Source: Pseudofabraea citricarpa
Lineage: Eukaryota; Ascomycota; Leotiomycetes; Helotiales; Dermateaceae
DNA length: 64,000 nucleotides
Assembly (NCBI GenBank): GCA_029641185.1
Contig: JAPWGK010000033.1
Location: 124,001-188,000, forward strand
Direction: 5' to 3'
Shown: positions 11,348-22,155 of the stretch, one piece after another
Layout: the number at the start of each line of letters is the position of its first letter
Numbering within the stretch: position 1 is the stretch's first letter
Notes under the pieces: generated by a model
Seen by the model: only the letters and a program-made list of their open reading frames with translations
The model's database searches: none
What the model was told of the DNA's origin: nothing
Translations under genes and position numbers: made by a program

Positions 11348-14300
11348 AGCCATCAATAATGAAAGCGAGCCAGAACAAGTGCCGCGGACGTGCGTGCTGG
11401 GCGACGGATCGCTTCGCCAATGCTGTTCTGACTGCATCGTACTCGCTGATTGCTGCTGCGAGACAACCCTCATTTCTCAGTCATTATTGCCCGAAGCGTC
11501 ACTGCAGGTCCGGCCGTGCAGATTGAAGGAAAAAGCCAAACGGAAAATGCCCATCACAATCACAATCACACAAGCCAATTTGACGGACGTATCGACCGAG
11601 GTTGGAGGTTGGAGGTTGGTTGGTTGGAACTTGGAACTTGGAAGTCTGCACCAGTAAGAAGAGCGTAGGACCACATGGCAATCCTCGGACGATCTTTTCC
11701 TCTCACTTTATTTTTTTAATCTCCTGGCCCTTTTTCCTTTTTTCCTCTTGGTGCTTGGAAGCCTCTCGGGGGCTCTGTTTCCATTCCTCTTCTAGCGTCC
11801 GTCTCGAATGCTTCTCGAAGAAATCACCGGCCCCGCTTCAGCACCAGCATCACCATTACCATCACGGTTAGGCCACGGCTCGGAGGAATAATGACTTTTG
11901 CTCAATCTCGGCCGCGGAGAGTGAGGGCTGGATTGAGCGTTGGAAGGCCTGAGCAAACCCAGCTGGCAAATGCCAGCCTTGCCGAATGCAAAACCGGATC
12001 TCATTACGTGTCTTCCCCGAAGCCTGCGTGCCATGTGTTTTGGAGGAAAGGGGGGCGAGGGGGCCACGAGAGAAAAGTGTCCGAGGCTCAAATTACTGAG
12101 AAGAAAGACGAGAGTCAAGATTCATGATGGCATGGTCGTGGGGGTTTTCCCGGTTTCCCCCTCCACCATATCTTGCAGTACGGCAGGCTCGAGGGTCGAG
12201 TCGAGACGAGACCAAACTCTGCTTGTAGACATCCATCTCGCCTTGTCCAGGGCTGCAGGCAATTCCATGCTCTTCAGGCACACAGCTGTCACTGCTGGAG
12301 TTCTTTACCATCTTGGGATGATGAAGACTTGGGAGGGTGTGCTGAAACATGATGATCGGGCGACGGAGTTTATGAAGTCTACATGTTTCAACCCTGACGA
12401 CAGGCCGATCAGCGAGTGAGCGGCGGAGTTCCGACGAGGAGGGTGATATAGCATATTATTATATCCCATCACGGGTTTGCTCAGACAGGCGGACGGATGG
12501 GAAGACGGCCGGGCCAGCTGGTGGTCTTGGGTTCTGGTTCGTTCGTCGCTTGATGCAGAGTCATCATCATGGCTCGGATAAACGTCTGACTCGCTCGCTC
12601 GTTGCTTCGTGGGAGCACACAAGAAAGAAAGCAGTCGTAAGCTGATGCTCAATCACACTACATACATATACCGTACATGTACAGCAAGTACGGTACGACG
12701 ACCACAGCAATATTCAGCAAGTGAGCAAGTGAGCAAAAGACCCGATGCCCTGGGCAGCCAATGGCCTTGCCTCGTCGCTCTCGATGATTCTCTATCCATT
12801 ACATGGACATGTGGGGCCGTCGTTCCCCCGCACACAGGATTTCTTGTTCCGTTTGCTGCTGTTACCTCAGCACTTCAGCACAGCACCTTAGGAGCAACCT
12901 CCTCAGTAGTCAGCATCATCTTACGCTGCCTTCCTCCGCTCCGTAGACACCTCTCCGCGCCGCCAGCAGAAACCATACCAAACATACCTTACAAGTTACC
13001 ATACCACAGCCCCACATCCTCCTGCAGGGCCGCCAAATCGAACGGCACGCAGCCGGCTCAGAGGCACGGGAAGAGGCACTGCACTGCACTGTACTGTACT
13101 GTACAGTACGCGCATCTGCATCGCTTTTGGTCCGTGAGCATCGGAGAGGCATTACCGCAAAGAACAAAGCCACTATACGGAATATACCAGCAGCATACAC
13201 GAGCTTCGGAAAAACAGAGGGACCAAATCAGAACGGACTTCGGAAAAGAGCAGGTCCTGAACCACGAAGGATTGCGCTTCTGGCGGTGAGTGAGGGGAAA
13301 ACGAAAAGGAAAAGGAATGCAATTCTCTCGCTGCTGCTGCATGCTGCGACTATGCAATCATAATTCTCTTTTTGTGCTGCGGGCGGCGGGGGCTCTGAGA
13401 GGATGTGGAAGCTCGCCGTAGGGCCACACCCGTTCCCTCGTGGTTTGACATGGTTCATGATGGGTCCGACGGACAATGGTGGGAGGAGAGACTAGGCCGA
13501 TGGAGAGGAGACATGGGGCAGGCCCGCCCTGGTCTGGTGGGCTTCCGCTTTAGGGCTTCAGCACGCAAGGAGGCCGATGATCTCTCGAAGCCTTTCTAGA
13601 AGGAAAAGAAGTAGTGGGGGTTTCAGATTGACCAGCGCATCTCACAAGAATCAGGTTTTGCGAAATCAGATAGCAGATCTCTGCATCTCTTGATTCTTTG
13701 CTCGAGGCAGAGGCTGAAAGGCTAGAGGCAGTGGCAGCGGTATGCGCATGAGCATGAGCAGAGGATACTGTAGCATGCTGCAGCGAGCCGACCGATCGCT
13801 AAGGGAAGAGCGCAGTGCTTCTCCTCCGGCCCCTTGCGCAACTCCACGACTGCAGCCAGATCACCGACCCTGTACGACTTCAGCTGTATCTGAAGTTGAG
13901 CCTGGAGCGAGAGGGAAAAGCAAATGTTTCAAGGCGAGATCAGATCGGCAGGCTTGCATCCTGCATGGTTCGTGAAGCGATCTTATTTCTGACTTTGTTG
14001 GTTACTCGCATGCAGTCACAGCCACTCACATGAAATGCCATCAACCCATGAATCCATGATGGCATGAGATGACTTAGCTCTTTGCCTTTAGCCAGCGCTT
14101 ATCAACAATCTAGCCGATGGCGAGAGGACGGGGAGGAGGGGGATGGACGGATGGGGAGGGGGAGGTCAGAAACAGACGACGTAGGAGTTGTTGGAGCTGT
14201 TGGCTTCTGCAGCTCTGCTGTGCAAGCAAGCCCAAGAAGGTTTAGCCAGGGTTGGAGGTGGTATCGTGACTGAGGACATCAGGGCTATTATAGACTCATC

Positions 14301-15008
14301 AGATTTCTGGTCCACGGTCTTTGTCGGTCGTTGTCGCTCTTGCGATCCAACGGGCTGGTTGTCTGGCTGTCTCGTTTAGAAGATTTGCAACTGACCGATC
14401 AGCATCCCAAGTTAACCGCTTGAGTGCCTGTGTATTTTGTGCGTATGTATGTGTTGTGCAAACCCCACTTCGTATATGAGACCAATGATAGCCAGCTCTC
14501 TGTCTTTCTCTCTTGCTCTCCGCACAACAAGAGACCAGAGAAGGCAAGCAGAGCAACTGTTGCGAGAGAAAGTCAAAAGGGCACAGAGCCATCGAGGGAG
14601 GAGAGAAAAGAAGAGAAATAAGAGTAAACAACGGCACTTGAAGGATTCCTCTCTCTTTCTCTCCCTCTCCACCTCGTGCTCTTTTTTCTCGATCAGCCAC
14701 TCAAGCAAAGATGACGACGGCGCTGGCGGCCCGATGCTATACTGCTTTCGGGGTGGCCGTCGTGTTTGTTTCAATACCTCTAGCTGGGGCCCTGGAAGAC
14801 CAGCATTGCTCCTCCGCGAGAACCATGCACATGTCCCCTTACTCCCGCACCCTTGATCCTGATATTGCAGAAACCTTATGCCACCAAAATAAAAAAGATG
14901 CAGGCCGGACGGCGGACAGCGGTGTACGAGTACAGCATGATTCAATCTCACCAGCAACCACAGGAGCCTGCCCGCCTTAGCTCTCTTGCATATATGTACG
15001 GTATATGT

Positions 15009-15093
15009 GTGGATGGGTGGATGGGTGGATGTATGTGTGTGTATATCTGTATGTATATGTCTGTATATATGTATGTATGTAAGTAAGTAAGTT
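15009..15093. repeat. compound TG/ATGT/GTAA microsatellite
   Basis: A run of GGATGGGT, then TATGTG/TGTATG units and finally (GTAA)n, visible directly. It lies about 0.6 kb upstream of the start codon at 15709 and would be prone to length change. Confidence 0.85.
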
Positions 15094-15163
15094 GTAGATG
15101 TGCATGCAAGGATTGTCACCATCAGATTCTGCACTACGACCAGGACCAGGACCACGACCCTAA

Positions 15164-15306
15164 ACCATACCATACCATACTACACCACCTCCTCCTCGTC
15201 CACCTCCACTTCCACCACTTCAACTCTACTCAACTCAACTCAACTCAACTCCAACTCAACTCTATCCAACCCAACTCTCTGCACCTCACCTCACCTCACC
15301 TCACTT
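15164..15306. repeat. ACCAT, CAACT and CACCT short tandem repeats in a CT-rich leader
   Basis: Three consecutive pentamer-type arrays (CCATA, CAACT, CACCT) in a stretch almost free of G on the plus strand. Such CT/CA-rich tracts are common before fungal transcription starts, so this is plausibly the promoter or 5' UTR of the gene at 15709. Confidence 0.75.
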
Positions 15307-15703
15307 CCACCACTCGAACAAGCCTCGAGCCTCCCCTCCGACGACAACAAACGCCCTCCTGCCCAACCCACAGACGAACGCTTCAACTCCTTCGTCCTGC
15401 TATAGCCAATTGGCTCCTGTTCCTCCCACCCGTTCATGCTATAGTTTCCTTGATCCTCGAGCTATTGCAAGCTATCAGAAAAGACCAGACCGTACCATCG
15501 TACACGCCCTCCGACGACCAGCCCATGAGACAATGACGCCGACACCAGTCAACTGAACTTCGCCCACGCCTTTAATGTTTCCTTTCGCACACCTGTGAAT
15601 CTTTTTTTCCTTGACCCGACCTCGACCCGGCCTCAACCCTCCACCCCCCACCATCCTCATCTGTTCGTCGTACGATTGTTGGACCGGCTGTCCGAACCAA
15701 TAC

Positions 15704-15712
15704 ATGAGATGA
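15704..15712 (+). promoter_or_regulatory. minimal upstream ORF (ATG-AGA-TGA) overlapping the start codon
   Basis: The first ATG before the main frame encodes Met-Arg-stop, and its TGA overlaps the main ATG at 15709. The context of this ATG is weak (T at -3), while the next ATG at 15712 has A at -3 and G at +4. Start choice and reinitiation may therefore set expression; this is inference from sequence only. Confidence 0.5.
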
Positions 15713-17004
15713 TGGCCACATTCTCGACCATAGATGCTCTGCGGACGCTCACAACCTCTGTTCCAGATTGGAACAAACGCCTAGACGATCTCAATGGGCA
15801 GATTGCTGCGCGACAAATCGAGCTGGCTCAACTGCAGGAACATGAGCGGCCACCGACACGATCTTTAAAGAATAAAGGCTCCACAGAGTCCTTACGACCG
15901 AAAGATGCAGCAAACGAGAGCCCCTTCTTCACCAATGACACCGACGAATCGAATCCAATTGAAGCATCAGAAGCCCCCAAAGAGAATGTCCGCCCAAATT
16001 CACCGGCTGCGGCACGAATAGCAGCAAGCTCGAGCAGTCCCCTCCCACTGCCCGCAGGACTACAACGGAACTCGTCCCAGCCGATCCCACCGCATAACCA
16101 GCCACGATTGCCAGACTTCACCAAGCTGCGAAAGCGCAAGACGGAATCTCTAGCGTCAGGCGAATCCCAAACTCCAAAATACCGAACCCGATCCATGATC
16201 ATCGTATACTATGACAGCGCGGTGCAGACGGCGTTTGAAGACCTAGTCAAGTTTGTGAGCGGGAGCCGGAACTCGATGCGCAAGGGTAAGATGGCAGCCA
16301 AAATGGCAGAGATGCGAAGAGCCGCCGAATTAGAAGTAGACGATGAGGAAGACGAGGATGAGGATGAAGAGGAGGAGAGCAGTCCTGGGAAACCATTGAC
16401 CCCGTTCAAGAGCTCGGCACTGCTTGCAGCAGCGAAGAAAGATGTCGCAAAAGGTGCTACGGAAGCTGATGATGATGACGATGACGATGAAGAATATACC
16501 ATGCCGAAGTTACAATTTGTATCGACGAGACAAATGGGACCTTCACGGGATCACAAGTCAAATAACATGCCCAGTATCGGTATGCTGCGAGGGTATCGAC
16601 GGAGTGGAAACCAAGGCGGCGCACCAGATATCTTCGATGAGTTGGACAAGGGGCTCGAGTGGTGCCAGGCACAATGCGAACGTGCGGCTCATCAATTCCT
16701 TCGCGACGGTGACTGCTCGGAAGAGATTGAGAATATCAAGAGACGGTTAGCGGAGGTCAAAGAAAAGGCCGAGAAGGAGGTAGAGCGGCTAGAAAAGGAA
16801 GAATGTCCAGCACGCATATCAGCTCGACGGCCAGAAGCCAAACCACGCGGTCTAAGTTCCATCAAGGTGCGCAAGGAGCAGCTCTCGAGTAATATGAAGG
16901 AACTGGAAGTTGATGACGGTGAGATGGAGGTCGATGAAGGCATCGAGAATGACGATGGACCTCCGACGCTGGTGTATAAGAAAGCACGAGATTATGCTCG
17001 TTGA
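15709..17004 (+). CDS. conserved acidic, partly disordered protein (431 aa), function unknown
   Basis: A single exon. The frame upstream opens only at a GTG, so I take ATG 15709 (or 15712, which has the better context; one residue shorter). The N-terminal 50 residues form a helical segment (TIDALRTLTTSVPDWNKRLDDL) suitable for a coiled coil. A Ser/Pro-rich region follows, with a basic KLRKRK patch near 157. The middle contains a compact stretch RTRSMIIVYYDSAVQTAFEDLVKFV, probably the folded core, then two long acidic runs (DDEEDEDEDEEEE and DDDDDDDEE). The C-terminal third has coiled-coil-like Glu/Lys repeats (EIENIKRRLAEVKEKAEKEVERLEKE) and an acidic tail. Acidic runs plus basic patches suggest a nuclear or chromatin role, but this is inference. 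No catalytic motif is seen and I do not recognise the family. Confidence 0.8.
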   Translation: MMATFSTIDALRTLTTSVPDWNKRLDDLNGQIAARQIELAQLQEHERPPTRSLKNKGSTESLRPKDAANESPFFTNDTDESNPIEASEAPKENVRPNSPAAARIAASSSSPLPLPAGLQRNSSQPIPPHNQPRLPDFTKLRKRKTESLASGESQTPKYRTRSMIIVYYDSAVQTAFEDLVKFVSGSRNSMRKGKMAAKMAEMRRAAELEVDDEEDEDEDEEEESSPGKPLTPFKSSALLAAAKKDVAKGATEADDDDDDDEEYTMPKLQFVSTRQMGPSRDHKSNNMPSIGMLRGYRRSGNQGGAPDIFDELDKGLEWCQAQCERAAHQFLRDGDCSEEIENIKRRLAEVKEKAEKEVERLEKEECPARISARRPEAKPRGLSSIKVRKEQLSSNMKELEVDDGEMEVDEGIENDDGPPTLVYKKARDYAR

Positions 17005-17569
17005 CGTTGACAGGGAAGAAGAAAAGTCTACTCATCTCATCGGATCACATAGGTGGTAAACTCTACCAACCAAATTTTAATAGTTCGGGACCTTTTTTTT
17101 TATTTATCATATCTTGGATACTTTTTTGCAGAGATACCATATCATATCATATCACATCATTTACCATCGCACACATCACATATCACATACCACTTTGGCT
17201 TTACTTTGAGCGAGGCGAGCGAGCATTCTGCATGAAAGGATGGAACTGGGAATTTTCTTTTTTTGCACTTGGGTTTTTAGGACATGGAAGGGGAGGCATT
17301 GGAATGGATATCATGATTCGGGTATATACGTCCATGTGGTTTGGATATGTTCAACTACTCGTAAGACAGGTAGCGAATTAAAAGTTCGACATACTTTGCC
17401 CTGTTGTTTCGACCGTCAAGTCAAGGTGGATAGCTAGGGACAAGCGAGTAAGTACTTTGCAAACCCGTCTCTTTATATCTAGCTATCTCTTTACATACGC
17501 AACCAGCACGTTTCTCTTTCCCTCTCTTCTCCCTCTCATGGCCATCTCGTCAACAGGTCCCCTCATCCT
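17005..17569. other. convergent 3' intergenic region
   Basis: This lies between convergent genes and holds both 3' UTRs. It is AT-rich, with a run of CATAT/CACAT words at 17137-17195 and T-runs. No gene is seen. Confidence 0.55.
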
Positions 17570-18112
17570 CTACTTCTCCACAAAGCCCTTCAGATCCCTC
17601 GCCACATCCCCAAAGCGCTCCACCAGCAACGGCCCAACCTTACCCTTGGCCGCCCCAGCAAGCAAGCCACCAAACGTCTCGAAGCAGACAAACTGGCAGC
17701 CGCCCTCTCCATCATCGCGGAACTCCATAACACGCTCACTCCACAGCTGCCATTTACTCTTGCCCAAGCTGATCCACGCAATCCTGGCCTCGTCAACGAC
17801 GCTGACCTCCAGCTTCTGCTCCTCCTTCTTCGGCCCCGACAGCGTGTACGTCGTCGTGAGCTTCGCGCCTTGGCTTATCACCCCGTTAGACGACGACGGT
17901 GATGTTATGGTGCAGCTGTTCGTGAACGTGTTCCATTCCCCCCACGTCGTCGTGTCTAGCATCGCTTGCCTCGCTACGGATGGTGATGCCGAAATCTGTA
18001 CTTCTGATCGTACCGTGAAGGAGCCTCCGGACCCGTAGGTTGGCACTGACACCGCGTCGGTGAGCGAGGATGTTATGGTGGATTTTGAGGAGGCGCTTGT
18101 GGGGTAAGGCAT
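17570..18112 (-). CDS. SRPBCC/START-like (polyketide cyclase-dehydratase fold) protein
   Basis: A 180-aa single-exon protein from ATG 18112. After a Ser/Thr-rich lead (about 30 aa), the pattern SFTVRSEVQISASPS followed by VARQAMLDTTTWGEWNTFTNSC is the first strand and helix pair of the SRPBCC fold. The later ISQGAKLTTTYTL, LEVSVVDEARIAWIS and QFVCFETFGG match its antiparallel strands. The terminal helix is VGPLLVERFGDVARDLKGFVEK. These proteins bind hydrophobic ligands in a helix-grip pocket; the ligand here is unknown. No signal peptide is seen, so it is probably cytosolic. Length fits a stand-alone domain. It is convergent with the upstream acidic protein gene. Confidence 0.85.
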   Translation of the reverse strand: MPYPTSASSKSTITSSLTDAVSVPTYGSGGSFTVRSEVQISASPSVARQAMLDTTTWGEWNTFTNSCTITSPSSSNGVISQGAKLTTTYTLSGPKKEEQKLEVSVVDEARIAWISLGKSKWQLWSERVMEFRDDGEGGCQFVCFETFGGLLAGAAKGKVGPLLVERFGDVARDLKGFVEK

Positions 18113-18702
18113 TTTTTTTGGGGGGGGGTTTGGTTCTGGGGTTTGATAGCTTGAGGGGTTGAGAGGTGGTACTGAGTTGGTTTAGATGTGAGGGAGTTTT
18201 TCTGTGGTTATTGCTGGTTGCTGGTTCTGGAGAAGAGAAGAGGTCTAGGAGGGATGTCGTGCTGTTATATACTTATGCAGGTGATAGATCTCTCCGTCGT
18301 CTCTCGTCTCGTTCTTGTCCTTTCTGCTCTCAGAAAATAGCTCTCCTCTAATGTCTAACGCCCTCGCCCTCGATATAGAACCCACCAAGCAAAAACAAGA
18401 AGTTCGAATGCGAGAATCTCCGAGCATTGCTTTGATCTGGCGCGCGGAGTACGTACCGGTAGCTGACCAGCTATCTGCGTATGCGTGTACCTATGTATGT
18501 GTGTATTGGTGAGAAGTCGAGGTATTATTAGATTTTGTGTTAAGGCCTGGTTTGGCTTGGTGTGGTGTCACAGAACCGGAGGAAGAAGGTCTTGTAGCCG
18601 ACGGGAACATCTTCGATGCTACAAATAACACAATAATGCAGGAGCATCACCGCAGGCATACAGGTTCAAAAGGCTGCGAAATAAGATGTAAGCGAACACA
18701 GA

Positions 18703-18839
18703 CAAGAACAAGAACAAGAACGAAACCTTGATTCTCGCGAGCTCGAGCTCGGATTCGGCTTTGTTTGAGATTTGCACTTGGTGGCCATGCCAGCATATGG
18801 AAATTAAACCCTCTTTTTTCGTGTTCTTGTTCTTGTTCT
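18703..18839. repeat. inverted repeat of (CAAGAA)n / (TTCTTG)n arms
   Basis: The left arm 18703-18724 (CAAGAA units ending in CGAA) is complementary to the right arm 18818-18839 with a single inserted base. The loop is about 93 nt. Nearby palindromic CGAGCTCGAGCTCG at 18737-18750 adds to the fold-back potential. Confidence 0.7.
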
Positions 18840-20170
18840 CTCTCGAACTCGAATTCGTACTCTTGTTCTTAATTTTGCTCGTGTGTGGTGTTTTTTCTCT
18901 TGGTACAGTCTTGTTTTTTTTTTCTTTTGCTCGCTTCTCATACTAGGAAGACGGGATGAGAAGATACGGGACGACCCGATAGGCTACGCTTTTGTTTTTG
19001 TTTTTTTTGTTTTTTTTTTGGGGCGAACCTTGTTCATGTCTCTGCTCCTCTCCTTTTCTCACTCTTTTCTTTTTCATCTTTTCTTCATCTCATCTGCTAG
19101 AAATCGCACGTGGTTCTTCGAGTGCTATGCAGCTGGGGAATTGGTAACCCCAAGAGGCGTACACTGCAAAGGAATGAAATGAAAATAGCCCTCTCGCTAA
19201 CTTGGCCCGAATACGAAGTGAGCCTGATAAATGTGTGTGACTTCCGTGTGAAACACTTGCCGCGTTTGCGGTCTTGTCGTCAGCTCGCTTGTTCAGGTAG
19301 GTCTTGGTCTTGTTTCTGTGTGCATATCTGCGATTGGGAATGCGAGGATCTTATTCTCCTCGTGTATGTTTTCTGGGGGTTCTTGATTATATGTAGACTT
19401 ATGTTCTTGATTCTTTTTCTCCTTTCTCCGTTTCTTACTTGCCGAGATGGGAATTGAGATTTCTAAAGATTGACTCACGAATATCGTTCATGTACTTCGA
19501 GTGAGGGTATCCTCTAAGAGAATAGAGATTCTTTATCCTGATACGATACTTGTATAAATGCTTTATTTATAGTACAATCCTATTGCAATTGATTCGCTCA
19601 CAAGTTTTATTTACACATGGATAAAACGTGTAAATAGGTATATATATATTTTTGTAAACTTAATACGGACCCTTGGTCTTCTGGCCAGGTTTCTAGCTGA
19701 GTGTGATAATAGAAGGTTAAGTTAAGCGAGATAGCTTGGCTTCCGTACAAACCCATATCGTTATATCATATGGTAGTATTCTGCGGAGATATAAGCTTAG
19801 ATGCCAAGAAGCATTTTCATGTAACGCTACTAATAAAGATCTACGATTCGTAGGTCAAGTTCCTTACAGGCAGTGCTTTGCTATGATATTCACATGACTT
19901 CTTAGAATGTAGCTTATTTGAACGCACCCTATAACCTCCCTCTAACTTATCATTCCCTAACAGATCTTCAACTAACTAAGTATGATGTTAAAACTCTAGA
20001 GCTTATAAACTTATTACCTCTTCCACTCTCTCGCCGAGAAGAATGTCACGCATCCAAGTATCTAAGAAAATCCGTGGGCCGAACTTGGAACAGGTAAGTA
20101 GTCTTTATCTGTTTTAAAAATTTGGTTGTATGAAACAATAAGGCTTGATAGTAGACATAAACTTGTAACA

Positions 20171-20197
20171 GAAGAAGAAGAAGAAGAAGAAGAAGAA
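20171..20197. repeat. (GAA)n trinucleotide repeat
   Basis: About nine uninterrupted GAA units in AT-rich intergenic DNA roughly 340 bp upstream of the PPX1 start. It is a purine-strand tract and could form triplex DNA. Confidence 0.85.
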
Positions 20198-20539
20198 AGA
20201 AATAAGTGGATTTGTCAAGTTAGGCCTTTTCTTAAGCTACGAGTATTTCAAGTAGTGCTATAAAGTTAAGATAAAACCAGGGGGGCAAGTTTAAAATTGC
20301 ACTGAATAGTTGCAAAGAATTCTTATTGTTCTGAATTTAATTAATTATAGGTAATTAAAGAGAACCTCTGAAGAACTGGCTGAGCTGATCAACCACGTGA
20401 CCCGTGACATCACAGCCTGCGTCGCTTTGCGATACTTTATCTGCATTTTGGACCTCTGCAACTTCATCAACTTAGCACAGCGAACCATTAAGCCGGTGTT
20501 CAGAAGTTGGCGCACAGGCACACCTTTGATCTTTGCACG

Positions 20540-21792
20540 ATGCCACTCCCTCGTGTGTCTCTTCGGTCCTTTCTCTCTACCGCAAAAGCAGCTCTTAGCA
20601 CAGCTGGCCAACAGGCTTCTCCAGTGACAGTTGTCATTGGTAATGAGTCTGCCGGTAAGCGGAGGTTCCCGAGGTCTCGGACTGCTCTAATTGTTGTCCA
20701 GATCTCGACTCCTTGTGCAGCGCTGTCGTCCTAGCCTATCTACGGACATACTCTCCAAGCTCAAAGACAAACACCCTCTATATCCCACTCTCCAATATCC
20801 CACATGAAGATCTCTCTCTGCGTCCGGAGCTTGTTCCAGTGCTTTCTCATGTAAATCTAAAACTGAGCGACTTGATCACACTTTCAGATCTCCCAAAGAG
20901 TCCATCGTTGACACCCGATAACACCAAATGGGTCTTGGTTGATCATAATTCTCTGCAAGGTGAGCTAGGATCACACTATGCTGCCAGAGTCGTGGGATGT
21001 GTGGATCATCATGACGAGGAGAACAAAGTGCCGCAAGATACTGGTGATGAGCCACGGATCGTGAAGAAAAGTGGAAGCTGTTCTAGCCTGGTGGTTGAAT
21101 ATTGCAAAGAGGCCTGGAATGCTTTGTCAGAAGAAGCAAAGAGCAAGAATGAGGTGGCACTATGGAACTCTGAACTTGCATATGTTGCACTCTCACCAAT
21201 ACTCATTGACACAACGAATCTGACTGATGAATCCAAAACAACCAAAGACGACATTGAGGCCGTCAAGCACTTGGAGGGCTTGATTACTGCCGCTCCGAAT
21301 AGCAAGTTTGATAGAGGCTCCTACTTTCAGGAAGTTACCAAAGCAAAGGAAGATATAGACGGGCTTACACTTTCTGGAATCCTGAGAAAGGACTACAAGC
21401 AGTGGACTGAAAACGGAATGCACCTTGGTGTGAGCTCTTCGGTAAAAGATATTCAATTTCTCATTGAGAAAGCTGGCAACAAGGAGAAGTTTCTGGAGAC
21501 CATTAAAGAGTTCGCTAAAGAGCGGGAGTTATCTATGTGTTCCATTATGACCACTTCAACCGTCCATGGCAATTTCAGAAGGGAACTGTTTGTTTGGGCA
21601 TTGAATGAAAAGAGCACCAAAGCTGCACAGAGCTTTACAAACAATTACACAGATAGACTTGGGTTGACGACATGGGATGAAGGATCACTTGACATGGAGG
21701 TTGATCATGAATGGCGGTGCTGCTGGTGGCAGCATAAAGTTGCAAACAGTCGCAAGCAGGTAGCACCCCTTTTGAGAACGTCAATGCAATGA
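20540..21792 (+). CDS. PPX1: exopolyphosphatase PPX1, DHH phosphoesterase family
   Basis: Exons 20540-20654 and 20702-21792 (intron 47 bp, GTAAGC...CAG) give 401 aa, close to yeast Ppx1 (397 aa). The intron falls inside the first metal motif, which reads GNESADLDSLCSA once spliced (D39, D41). Motif II is VDHNS (about 118-122) and the family signature is VDHHDEE with D140, H141 and H142. The C-terminal DHHA2 domain covers roughly residues 220-395. It hydrolyses terminal phosphates of inorganic polyphosphate with a divalent metal. The first 25 residues are Ser/Ala/Arg-rich and free of acidic residues (MPLPRVSLRSFLSTAKAAL), which looks like a mitochondrial presequence. ATG 20540 is the start because the spliced frame has no earlier ATG. 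Confidence 0.93.
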
Positions 21793-22155
21793 AAATCTCA
21801 GTTCCTCAAAACATGCTTGAGGCCTAGGAAGGGTATGGCTTTGTGTTATTTCCTAAAAACTTGTTAATACTAACCTGTGAAATCTGGGTGAAGCCACTGG
21901 AAGAAGCAACGAGGTAGTGGATCTAGCGAGCAAGGAGGTATGATGCAATTCCATTCATGTTACATGAAAGAGAACAAGAAGTCACAGTCATAGGAAGTCA
22001 CTGCCACAGCGAGAAGTGCGGGAGGGAGGTACTACGGTCGTAGTAATTTAGTGCAATATCTCGAAATCCAACCCAACAACTCGACTGCAACTTCATCCTT
22101 TAACACAACACCTTCTTTCAAATCACCTCGCAACATCCTCAAACATCAATACAAC
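21793..22155. other. short intergenic region
   Basis: PPX1 3' UTR and promoter of the next plus-strand gene. No gene is seen. Confidence 0.55.

Larger units (their letters stand above)
10845..15708. other. 4.9-kb gene-poor region rich in simple repeats
   Basis: I find no convincing gene on either strand. The longest frame (12609-13289, +) reads as low-complexity with no domain, and the minus frame at 14412-15173 is a translated microsatellite. Simple repeats occur at 11302-11347, about 11600-11642, 13078-13106, 15009-15093 and 15164-15306. Much of the 3' part is probably the promoter and a long CT-rich leader of the gene starting at 15709. A non-coding transcript is possible but not shown. 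Confidence 0.5.
18113..20539. other. 2.4-kb intergenic region with repeats
   Basis: This is the divergent promoter region between the SRPBCC gene and PPX1. The first part has T-runs and the inverted repeat described separately; 19480-20350 is AT-rich with no coding signal. Small frames are low-complexity Phe/Leu translations of T-rich sequence. No gene or RNA is supported. Confidence 0.5.

Noticed and set aside
12609..13289. 226-codon plus frame in the gene-poor block
   Set aside because: Composition is like translated non-coding DNA, with no domain and no convincing start context.
14412..15173. 253-codon minus frame
   Set aside because: Its N-terminal part translates a TG/ATGT microsatellite (THTDIHTHTSTH-like), the rest has no domain.
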